Assembly (NCBI GenBank): GCA_046350055.1
Contig: JAXMBC010000001.1
Span: 744,001-808,000 of the forward strand
From: JAEUIE01 sp046350055
Lineage (GTDB): Bacteria > Planctomycetota > Planctomycetia > Gemmatales > HRBIN36
DNA: 64,000 nt
Reading direction: 5' to 3'
Shown here: piece by piece, positions 57,399 through 64,000 of the stretch
Position numbering within the stretch: the first letter of the stretch is position 1
Layout: every line of letters begins with the position of its first letter
Made by a program: the position numbers and the translations under genes
Notes under the pieces: model-generated
The model's database searches: none
What the model saw: the letters and a program-made list of their open reading frames with translations, nothing else
Told to the model about the DNA's origin: nothing

Positions 57399-57548
57399 CT
57401 ACTGTTGCTTACCCAGATCGGGGCGCTGTGAGAACGTCGCTGGCTCAGTCGGTGGCAGTGCAATCTTCTTCGGCATTTCGACTGACTTGCCACCACAACC
57501 AAGGGTGGTAACAACAATTAAGAACAGAAGACGGTTCAGAGATATCAT
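57399..57548 (-). CDS. Small lipoprotein (49 residues)
   Basis: MISLNRLLFLIVVTTLGCGGK is a lipoprotein signal with the lipobox TLGC (Cys18), leaving a mature peptide of 32 residues rich in Pro, Lys and Thr. Such short lipoproteins are common in this phylum and function is unknown. The frame is longer than 49 residues only by running into repeat sequence (to 57677), so the Met at 57548 is chosen. Confidence 0.55.
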   Translation of the reverse strand: MISLNRLLFLIVVTTLGCGGKSVEMPKKIALPPTEPATFSQRPDLGKQQ

Positions 57549-57564
57549 GCTGAAGCCGGTTTTT

Positions 57565-57712
57565 CTCCTCCCCTTTCGAAGGGGAGGTTGGGTGGGGTAG
57601 CACTCTGCAACACGATGCGCTCGCGCGACATTCACTTCGATTACCACAGCGAGCCGTACTAAATCCGCGAGGGGCAACCCCCTCTAACTCCCCCTTCGTA
57701 AGGGAGAGAGCC
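57565..57712. repeat. Composite palindromic element, copy 2 (about 150 bp)
   Basis: Opposite orientation to copy 1. CTCCTCCCCTTTCGAAGGGG (57565-57584) then GTTGGGTGGGGTAGCA, and at the other end AACCCCCTCTAACTCCCCC followed by TTCGTAAGGGAGAGAGCC. Interior shares TTGCA-like and TGCGCTCGCGCGAC segments with the reverse complement of copy 1. Located between efp and the small lipoprotein gene. Confidence 0.75.
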
Positions 57713-57718
57713 AGCAGA

Positions 57719-58288
57719 CTAGCTCTTCACCCGTTCCATGTACTCGCCGGTGCGGGTATCGATCCTGATCATCTCGCCAACGCCGACGAAGGGCGGCACG
57801 GTCACCTTCAGCCCCGTCTCCAGGGTGGCAGGCTTATACTGAGCCGCAGCCGTCGCACCCTTCATGTTCGGCTCCGTTTCCGTCACCTTCAGCTCCACCA
57901 TCGGCGGCAGTTCCAGGCTCAGCGGGTTGCCTTCATAGAAGGTAACGAATGCCTTGGTGTTAGGCTTCATGTAGCCCATCATTTCCTGGACGATGTCAGC
58001 CCGCAGCGTTACTTGCTCGAAGTTCTCGCTGTCCATGAACACATAACCGTCAGTGTCCTGGTAGATGTACTCCATCTCGCGCTTATCAAGGAAGGCGGTC
58101 TCGACCTTGTCTTCAGGCTTATAGCGCTTTTCGGTCACGTTGCCGGTCTTCAGGCTCTTCATTTTGAGGATGAGGATGGACCGCCAGTTACCGGGCGTGT
58201 GGAGGTAGCGATCGACGACACTGTAGAGCTGGTTGTCTTCTCCGACAATCACCATGCCCTTACGCACTTCACTGTATTCGATAGGCAC
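57719..58288 (-). CDS. efp: Elongation factor P with Asn at the modified-residue position
   Basis: Eases ribosome stalling at proline runs; 189 residues as normal. Three OB/KOW-like domains: N-terminal 1-65, then domain II near 66-128 (YVFMDSENFEQVTL), domain III to the end (LETGLKVTVPPFV and IRIDTRTGEYMERV). The tip of the first-domain loop reads HTPGNWRS, with Asn34 where E. coli has the modified Lys34. The GTG at 58288 has GGGAG about 8 nt upstream and gives the family length; a TTG at 58303 would add five residues. No modification-enzyme gene lies nearby. Confidence 0.93.
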   Translation of the reverse strand: MPIEYSEVRKGMVIVGEDNQLYSVVDRYLHTPGNWRSILILKMKSLKTGNVTEKRYKPEDKVETAFLDKREMEYIYQDTDGYVFMDSENFEQVTLRADIVQEMMGYMKPNTKAFVTFYEGNPLSLELPPMVELKVTETEPNMKGATAAAQYKPATLETGLKVTVPPFVGVGEMIRIDTRTGEYMERVKS

Positions 58289-58376
58289 GAGACAAACTCC
58301 CAATCGTTCAAGTCAGGCTATTGTTATAGTAGTGCATTCAACACGGAGTAGGTGAAAGGCGGAAGATAATGCAGCC

Positions 58377-59198
58377 TTATCGCAGCCAGGCTTGCAACTC
58401 TGTCAGCCAGCGGTCGTCTGTTTCAAATTCCAGCGTGTGATGTGCTGCCGGATACTCCTTCACCTCCGCCTGCGGTGAGACCTGCTTGAGCCAGTTGCGT
58501 GTCGCATCGTTGCGAATGATGCGATCCTGACCAGCCAGCAGCAGCAACGTCGGGATCGCAGCTAATTGCCTGATACGTGCCACGGCCTTGTCGAGCCAGT
58601 AGCTCTCTACCAGAAATCGGGCCGTAGCGTGATGCAGCGATAATGGATCATCCCGCAGAAACTGTTGAGCTTTGGCATTGTCGGAAAACAGCGCAGGGTC
58701 ATTCAGTGGTATGTGAAACAGTTTTGTGGGCTGCGTGCATTTTGACCAGACTATGCCCAGGCGATCCCGAAGAGGCGGCTTCACTTGCGGAAAGAGGCCC
58801 GGGCACAGCAGTACCAGTCGCTGCATCACCGGTTTGGCTTCCTCAGCCAGAAGTACTCCCAGCTTGCCTGCCCACGAAGTAGCCAGCAGCGTCACCGGCT
58901 GATCGAGTCCATCTGCGGCGATAAACTCCTTGATGTCGAGAAGCAGCCGCTGATAGCTGGGAGCATCGCCACGCTGCTGCCAGTTCAGGCCCGACCCGCG
59001 TCGATCCAGGTATGAAACGATATATCCAGCCTGGGCCAGTCGCGAACAGGAACGTTCATACCATCCACCATGGCTCTGGATGCCATGCAGACAGACCAGA
59101 TGCCCCTGGACATCAGCATGGGGCACATAGGCACGAAAGTGAAGCGTGTAGCCATCGCTGGCCTGGAAGGTCATGATCTGGTGCGAAACTTTAACCAA
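58377..59198 (-). CDS. Alpha/beta-hydrolase (monoacylglycerol lipase-like)
   Basis: 273 residues with LVCLHGIQSHGGWYE (oxyanion region), YLDRRGSGLN, nucleophile Ser108 in TSWAGK, Asp in AGQDRI and His in AHHTLEF. The nucleophile elbow is S-W-A-G instead of G-x-S-x-G, with Thr-Ser-Trp. The gene start overlaps the enolase-family stop by 8 bp, so both are coupled, and the two products may act on the same pathway. Substrate unknown. Confidence 0.85.
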   Translation of the reverse strand: MVKVSHQIMTFQASDGYTLHFRAYVPHADVQGHLVCLHGIQSHGGWYERSCSRLAQAGYIVSYLDRRGSGLNWQQRGDAPSYQRLLLDIKEFIAADGLDQPVTLLATSWAGKLGVLLAEEAKPVMQRLVLLCPGLFPQVKPPLRDRLGIVWSKCTQPTKLFHIPLNDPALFSDNAKAQQFLRDDPLSLHHATARFLVESYWLDKAVARIRQLAAIPTLLLLAGQDRIIRNDATRNWLKQVSPQAEVKEYPAAHHTLEFETDDRWLTELQAWLR

Positions 59199-60357
59199 GG
59201 AGCACCACCTTGTCGTGAGAGACGCGAGCGAGTGCCTCGGTAGAGACGGTCACACCCAGCCCCGGCCTGACAAGCGCCGCTGCGTGCCCGCCTCGCCCGA
59301 AGGTCATATTCTGCGTCGTCAATGATTCCTTCACCAGCCAGCTATCATAAGAGCCTTCCAGTGCACGCAGTCCCGTCACACTGGTGGCGAAATGCCGGCC
59401 AGCAGCGGAAAGGATGCCGGTCTCGCCGACCTGGCAACCGAGTTGCAAACCGATGCCATGCTGATGAGCGTATTGAGCCAGGCGCAGGGTGCGCAGGAAG
59501 CCACCACACTTGGAGAGGCGGAGGTTGAAGAGGTCGCCCCAGCCGTCGCTCACGCATCGCCTGGCGTCCTCCATACCACACAGTGATTCATCGAGCATCA
59601 CGGGCATCTTCCATTGATTGCGTACCTTCGCGAGTTCGCCGATGGCTTCATGTGACACCGGCTGCTCCACCCAGGCCAGCCCGACGGGAGCAAGTTCTTC
59701 CCACTTCTGCCGGGCGTTTTCGACGGTCCAGGCTTCATTGGCATCGATGCGTAGTTCCACAGCAGGACCCATGTAACGACGAATGGTGCGTAGCCGTTGC
59801 ACATCATCCTGCCCGGCAATGCCCACCTTCACTTTGCACTGGCGGAAACCAAACCAGCGACGGGTGACGGCCTGAAAAGCCAGTTTGGGCCCCGTTGCGC
59901 TGGTGATGGCAACACTGTACTGCACACGTGCCCTGGGCTCGTGTATCTCAGGTGCCAGTAAGGATGTGATTTGGGACAGGGGTTGCTGGAAATGCTGGCC
60001 CATTGCATCGAGGTAGGCCAGTTCCAGGGCACAACGCACTGCGTTGGAAGCAATCTGCCTGTCATCGCCGGGTGGTGAGTAGAGCCGAAAATGCTCGATG
60101 CGTTCAATCGCCTCGGCAAAGGACTGCACCGGCTTCTGCAAGCTTTCGAAGTTGGTTTTCTGCAGCGTCTGCAAGGCAGAGGTTATCGTCTCGCCCGTCA
60201 CATAATCGCGAGGCACTCCTTCACCATAACCCACGATCCCGTCAGCCAGGTGGCAGGCAACCAGCACGTTGTCTGTTTCGTGCCTGGTATGGGAAGCATG
60301 CTGGATGGGCTTCTTGAGCGGGATTCGAATGTGATGGGCGTGAAGTTGCGTGAGCAT
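59191..60357 (-). CDS. Enolase-superfamily enzyme (MLE subgroup)
   Basis: 388 residues: capping domain 1-130 and barrel 140-360. The family residues are all present: Lys175-x-Lys177 (CKVKVG), metal ligands Asp205 (DANEAW), Glu231 (EQP), Asp256 (LDES), and Lys283 (LSKCGG). This is the muconate-lactonizing group, which includes dipeptide epimerase and o-succinylbenzoate synthase. No menaquinone or murein genes adjoin, so the reaction is not assigned. Coupled to the downstream alpha/beta-hydrolase. Confidence 0.9.
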   Translation of the reverse strand: MLTQLHAHHIRIPLKKPIQHASHTRHETDNVLVACHLADGIVGYGEGVPRDYVTGETITSALQTLQKTNFESLQKPVQSFAEAIERIEHFRLYSPPGDDRQIASNAVRCALELAYLDAMGQHFQQPLSQITSLLAPEIHEPRARVQYSVAITSATGPKLAFQAVTRRWFGFRQCKVKVGIAGQDDVQRLRTIRRYMGPAVELRIDANEAWTVENARQKWEELAPVGLAWVEQPVSHEAIGELAKVRNQWKMPVMLDESLCGMEDARRCVSDGWGDLFNLRLSKCGGFLRTLRLAQYAHQHGIGLQLGCQVGETGILSAAGRHFATSVTGLRALEGSYDSWLVKESLTTQNMTFGRGGHAAALVRPGLGVTVSTEALARVSHDKVVLLG

Positions 60358-60412
60358 GGATATTCAGGATGCGGGTAGCTGCCATTCTACAAGCCACGCA
60401 GTCGCTGGCAGA

Positions 60413-63400
60413 TCAAACCCGGCGGGGGAGCAGGCCATGCTTTTCCATTTTGCTGACGAAGGTGCTTCGGGGCATGTTCAGCAGCCGGGCTGCCTGCGAT
60501 TTGTTGCCGGAAGCCTGCGACATGGCCTGAATCAGCCTTTGCTTTTCTTCTTCCTCGAATCGGCTGCTCCAGTCGAGCGAATCCGGAGGAGAGGTGAATA
60601 ACTCCATGGCCATTCCCCTGCCCCGCTCCGGCTCACGCTCCCGTGCAGCCACCACTTCCGGAGGTAATTCCTGCAAGGTCACCAGGTTGCTGTCCGCCAG
60701 GACGACTGCACGTTCGATGACGTTCTCCAGCTCGCGGACATTCCCCGGCCAGGCGTAGGCCTTCAGGGCCAGGGCTGCTTCGTCATCGAGAGTCAGGGTT
60801 GGCCGGTTGGCACGTGTGGAGTAGACCTTGAGGAAGTGATCGGCCAGTTCCAGCACATCTTCCGGACGATCTCGAAGCGGAGGCGTTCGGATGGTTATCA
60901 CGTTGAGTCGGAAGAAGAGATCCTCACGGAACTTCCCTTCTTTCATGAGCTTGTCGAGATCCTGGTTGGTGGCGGCAATGATCCGGACATCCACGGTCTG
61001 CGTGATGGAGGAGCCGACCCGTTCAAACGTCATTTCCTGCAGGACCCTGAGCAACTTCGTCTGCACATCCAGGCTGATATCACCAATTTCATCAAGGAAA
61101 AGTGTGCCTTTGTCAGCCAGTTCAAAGCGACCCGGCTTGTCCTTGATAGCTCCGGTGAAAGCGCCTTTGACATGCCCGAAGAGTTCGCTTTCCAGCACGC
61201 CGGGTGCCAGGGCCGCGCAGTGCACCTTGACGAACGGGCCTTTGGCGCGAGGACTGCCATCGTGCAGCGCCTTGGCCAGCAGTTCCTTGCCTGTTCCTGA
61301 TTCGCCGCGGATGAGTACCGCGGAAGGACTGTGAGCCACCTTACGGACGGAATGCAGAAGCTGCTTCATGATAGAGCTGCTGCCAACGATTCCATCGATG
61401 GGAGGGCTGGGAATGGAGGCAGGGTCTTTCGGAGGGGCTACGGTGGAACCGGATGGTGTCAACTCGCTGGCAGTCTTGCTGCCACTTTGCTGGAGGAGTT
61501 GACTCTGCAGCGTCACGATGCGGCGCTGCTGTTCTGAAATCTTCTGCACCTTGTCCTGCAGATCGTGATTCAGTGTTTCCATTGCGGCATGGCCTTCCGC
61601 ACCATGCAATGCCAGTCCTGCCAGTTGCGAGAAGGTGGATAACAGGTGAAGCGCGGGAACATCGAGAACTCGTCCTTCCCGATGACCAATGATCAGAATA
61701 GCGAGCAGCGTAGTTTCATAGCGGAGTGGCAACGCCAGTTCGCCGTGGAGTTCCCGAAGCTGCCGTTGTGCTGGCTCCGGCGAGATACCCCCCGCCTGTC
61801 GGATGCGCACCATTGGCAATTCCTGGAGCGTATCCACCAGTGGCGTGCCGGCAATCAACTGAAGTTGTGGTGGTGACTGACCCAGCGAAGCCACCAGTTT
61901 ATATTCCTGTCCATTGGCCTGGCGGAGGTAGACCGACCCCTCTTCGATGTCGACGAGTTCCGCCACGGCATGCAGGAAGCGCTTGCACAAGGTGGGCGTA
62001 TCGAGTTGCTGCTCCACCGTCAGATTCATCTGCTGCAGGGTCTGGTTGAGCTGCACCTTGGTCTTGTCGAGCCGCTTGTCGAGAATGGTGCGGAGCCGAT
62101 TGCGTGCCAGATCCATCAGCGTCAACATCAGGATGGCGGAGATGCTCACCCAGGTAGCCTGTTTCAATGGTGCAGCAAAGATACCCCGTTCACCCATGAT
62201 CAGCATGCCGGTGAAGACGATCAGTGCATAGACAAGCCCGACGCCCAAGCTTACAGCTAGGGGCAGGTACGAACGACTCAGAATCTGGCCGACATCAAGC
62301 ATGCCATAACGGGAAATGCCCACGCCATAGGCCAGCGTGATTGACAGCGAAGCGATGAACATGGGCCAGGTGGCACCGCCCATGCCAAACTGCTCGGTAT
62401 CCGTCGCAGCAAGCCACAGCGTATAGCTGATAGGAATTGCAGCGATGCTTGCACCCAGCAGGATCCACTTGACCTGTTGCCGCTCCTGGCTTCCAGTGCG
62501 ACTGGACCAGAAGCTATGAGCCAGACTGATGAGGCAACCGGCGAACTGCACTGCAGCCAATCCCAGTGCCACATAGATTTCCTGGAGTTGCAGGAACTGG
62601 ATGTCGCGCACCAGTTCAGGAGAGCGATTTGTACTATGTACCACGATGGCAGAAAACATCGTGAACAACATGATGGCGAGAAGGATTAACGACGGGCCGT
62701 AGAGCGCCAGCATGCTGGAGGTTCGATACTTGAGCAGCCAACCTTTGGGACGAGGAAAGACAAGGTAGAAGTGCAAGCTGACTGCAGGAAGCAAAACAGC
62801 ACTGATCATGAAAATAGTGGTCAGGGTTCGATCCTGGGCTACCCGCATCCAGTGGTAGCCACCCATGAAGGCGCCTACATTGCAGATGCAGACCAGATAA
62901 AAGAGCACCGCAACCGGGTCATTACTGCGTTTCCAGAACACTGCGGCGCCAATGAGCAGTAACAATAATTTGATCAGGAACCATGTTAAAGATGGCAGAA
63001 ACTCGGAAGAGGGTGCATCCCTCACTTCGACCCAGGCTTCTTTTTCCTCCTTATCGTGCTCATTGGATTTGAACTTCACATGCGTCAGAGTCTTATGATC
63101 TCGATTCACGACATAGATGTTCTGACTGGTTAAGGCACTCAACTCTTCAAATGACGAGACATCGAGCACGTCCTTGACTGGTGCGTTTCGCAAATATGCC
63201 AGAGTACGCAAGTAGTCGGACCAATTATTGATCTCCTGCCCAGCGATACTGACGAGCAGGTCATTCTTCACAGGTTTGCCCTGCGGCATCAGCCCGTCGA
63301 GGTTAGGATAGACAGCCTGGATTTTGCGGCTGAACGCACAGAGAATGCCAATTTCCTTGGTTTGGTTCGAATAAATGACTACGATCAAACCATAAATCAG

Positions 63401-63445
63401 CAACAATAGCCCAACAAAAATCAGCCCATAACGCTTCAGCATCAC
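60413..63445 (-). CDS. Membrane-embedded sigma-54-dependent transcriptional activator
   Basis: 1010 residues. N-terminal helix at 7-25, extracytoplasmic part about 28-150 with a PDZ-like segment (GLMPQGKPVKNDLLVSIAG, about 51-69), multiple helices from about 150 to 440, then a GAF-type domain (about 480-620) and coiled coil. The AAA+ core has GESGTGKE (Walker A about 714), GAFTGA (about 760), and LFLDEIGD. A Fis-type HTH closes the protein (about 968-1008, SQAARLLNMPRSTFVSKM). GAFTGA is the loop that contacts sigma-54. It is divergent from a hydrolase gene whose promoter matches -24/-12. It lacks a phosphorylatable receiver domain, so sensing is probably direct through membrane, PDZ-like or GAF parts. 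Confidence 0.93.
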   Translation of the reverse strand: MMLKRYGLIFVGLLLLIYGLIVVIYSNQTKEIGILCAFSRKIQAVYPNLDGLMPQGKPVKNDLLVSIAGQEINNWSDYLRTLAYLRNAPVKDVLDVSSFEELSALTSQNIYVVNRDHKTLTHVKFKSNEHDKEEKEAWVEVRDAPSSEFLPSLTWFLIKLLLLLIGAAVFWKRSNDPVAVLFYLVCICNVGAFMGGYHWMRVAQDRTLTTIFMISAVLLPAVSLHFYLVFPRPKGWLLKYRTSSMLALYGPSLILLAIMLFTMFSAIVVHSTNRSPELVRDIQFLQLQEIYVALGLAAVQFAGCLISLAHSFWSSRTGSQERQQVKWILLGASIAAIPISYTLWLAATDTEQFGMGGATWPMFIASLSITLAYGVGISRYGMLDVGQILSRSYLPLAVSLGVGLVYALIVFTGMLIMGERGIFAAPLKQATWVSISAILMLTLMDLARNRLRTILDKRLDKTKVQLNQTLQQMNLTVEQQLDTPTLCKRFLHAVAELVDIEEGSVYLRQANGQEYKLVASLGQSPPQLQLIAGTPLVDTLQELPMVRIRQAGGISPEPAQRQLRELHGELALPLRYETTLLAILIIGHREGRVLDVPALHLLSTFSQLAGLALHGAEGHAAMETLNHDLQDKVQKISEQQRRIVTLQSQLLQQSGSKTASELTPSGSTVAPPKDPASIPSPPIDGIVGSSSIMKQLLHSVRKVAHSPSAVLIRGESGTGKELLAKALHDGSPRAKGPFVKVHCAALAPGVLESELFGHVKGAFTGAIKDKPGRFELADKGTLFLDEIGDISLDVQTKLLRVLQEMTFERVGSSITQTVDVRIIAATNQDLDKLMKEGKFREDLFFRLNVITIRTPPLRDRPEDVLELADHFLKVYSTRANRPTLTLDDEAALALKAYAWPGNVRELENVIERAVVLADSNLVTLQELPPEVVAAREREPERGRGMAMELFTSPPDSLDWSSRFEEEEKQRLIQAMSQASGNKSQAARLLNMPRSTFVSKMEKHGLLPRRV

Positions 63446-63458
63446 TAACCAAGTCCTG

Positions 63459-63542
63459 ACGAAGTTTCGTTAAAGTCACTATAAGTCGAATTGATGACAA
63501 AGAAAAGTGGCGTTTCGTCAATATTCGCTAACGAACCGTTAG
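63459..63542. promoter_or_regulatory. Possible enhancer (upstream activator) repeats
   Basis: Between the activator gene and the -24/-12 promoter: palindrome ACGAAGTTTCGT (63459-63470), TTCGTTAA, TTCGTCAA and TTCGCTAA units, and CTAACG-aac-CGTTAG (63528-63542). These lie about 90 to 170 bp upstream of the expected start, the usual distance for sigma-54 activator sites. Binding is inferred, not shown. Confidence 0.5.
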
Positions 63543-63604
63543 TTTGCACTAAAGACATTGTTCGATTCCATGCTGAAAAGAGGGGGGCGTCACATTTTTA
63601 CGCA

Positions 63605-63620
63605 TGGCACGGATCTTGCT
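63605..63620 (+). promoter_or_regulatory. Sigma-54 (-24/-12) promoter
   Basis: TGGCACG-gatc-TTGCT matches the sigma-54 consensus TGGCACG-N4-TTGCW without mismatch, with GG (63606-63607) and GC (63618-63619) in the exact spacing. Transcription would begin near 63631, about 22 nt before the hydrolase ATG and ahead of its AAGGA. Confidence 0.85.
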
Positions 63621-63652
63621 TAAATTAGCTTGCCCACGTCAAGGACGTTGAA

Positions 63653-64000
63653 ATGCTTCAGACAGATCGATGGACTCGCCAAGGATTGGCTTCTACCCCC
63701 CTCAGCCATTGCAGCAGGTTCGCCCACCTTCCTGGGTACATGGCTCGTTACTGTGTTCTGGGTGAAGCTGAGTCGCCTCCACTGGTATTGCTGCCAGGTA
63801 TTGCAGGTGGCATGGACCTGTGTCTGCCACTAGCTAGTCGCTTGAGTCAGCAGTTTTGTGTTTATGTACTTCAGCCACGTGGCGAAGATACCCCCTACGA
63901 CTTGTCACTCCGCGCGACAATTGATCAGCTCGGTGCGGATGTCATCGACTTTCAAAAAGTCACAGGCCTCGAACGCCCACTGGTTTACGGCCATGGCTTT
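63653..64000 (+). CDS. Alpha/beta-hydrolase (3' end beyond window)
   Basis: The first 116 codons are present. After an unusual basic N-terminus (about 30 residues), the core begins LVLLPGIAGGMDLCLPLASR, a strand-turn oxyanion region, then YVLQPRGEDTPYDLS and a nucleophile elbow just opening at VYGHGF where the window ends. The family may be thioesterase or esterase; the catalytic Ser would follow outside. The ATG at 63653 has AAGGA about 7 nt upstream. Expression is expected to depend on the sigma-54 promoter upstream and probably on the divergent activator. Confidence 0.8.
   Translation, partial: MLQTDRWTRQGLASTPLSHCSRFAHLPGYMARYCVLGEAESPPLVLLPGIAGGMDLCLPLASRLSQQFCVYVLQPRGEDTPYDLSLRATIDQLGADVIDFQKVTGLERPLVYGHGF

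Noticed and set aside
1..64000. CRISPR array, rRNA or tRNA genes
   Set aside because: No regularly spaced identical repeats with unique spacers were found, and no tRNA cloverleaf or rRNA-like sequence was recognised; the repeats present are palindromic and irregularly dispersed.

Overview
The window looks like chromosomal DNA of a planctomycete, probably Gemmataceae-like (inference). Clade-typical families support this: a DUF1559 prepilin-like protein, a TIGR03067 protein, a PEP-CTERM protein, and a PSD1 cytochrome/DUF1501 pair next to a PQQ-type beta-propeller. Coding density is high. I see no rRNA, tRNA, CRISPR array, prophage or replication origin.

Layout. 0-8.3 kb: a pilin-like gene cut by the window edge, a PEP-CTERM protein and a complete RND efflux operon. 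8.3-11.9 kb: exported catalase-peroxidase KatG divergent from an OxyR-type LysR regulator, with a near-consensus OxyR operator between them. 11.9-23.6 kb: RluD-like pseudouridine synthase, small planctomycete proteins, nuoM-nuoN, an exported esterase, a DAHP synthase, an NhaR-like regulator and an HPF/RaiA protein. 23.6-29.4 kb: a type I-like ABC exporter/HlyD/TolC operon facing a membrane PAS protein. 29.5-37.8 kb: GlcD, then a more accessory stretch with a single-chain Type IIL (MmeI-like) restriction-modification enzyme, a cysteine desulfurase, an AT-rich trypsin-like protein and a ParE-type toxin-antitoxin pair. 37.8-52.8 kb: two paralogous envelope proteins, GalU, an ABC-2 permease, YacG and FmdB zinc-ribbon proteins, a pirin, and the PQQ/DUF1501/PSD1 cluster. 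53.1-60.4 kb: DEAD-box helicase, DinB, GmhA-like isomerase, NusB, FtsY, EF-P, a hydrolase and an enolase-superfamily enzyme. 60.4-64 kb: a membrane-anchored sigma-54 activator divergent from an alpha/beta hydrolase with a consensus -24/-12 promoter; the hydrolase runs off the window.

The most useful regulatory readings are three: (1) OxyR plus operator plus exported KatG form a local peroxide-response unit; (2) the sigma-54 activator, TTCG-type repeats and a -24/-12 promoter form a likely membrane-sensor-to-hydrolase circuit; (3) at least four families of dispersed palindromic repeats occupy the gaps between genes. One family is a composite element of about 150 bp with two full copies and one partial copy lying in frame inside a coding region. 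Several repeats supply the stop codon or last residues of the adjacent gene. EF-P carries Asn where the modified Lys/Arg normally sits. All assignments are from reading the sequence; no database search was run.
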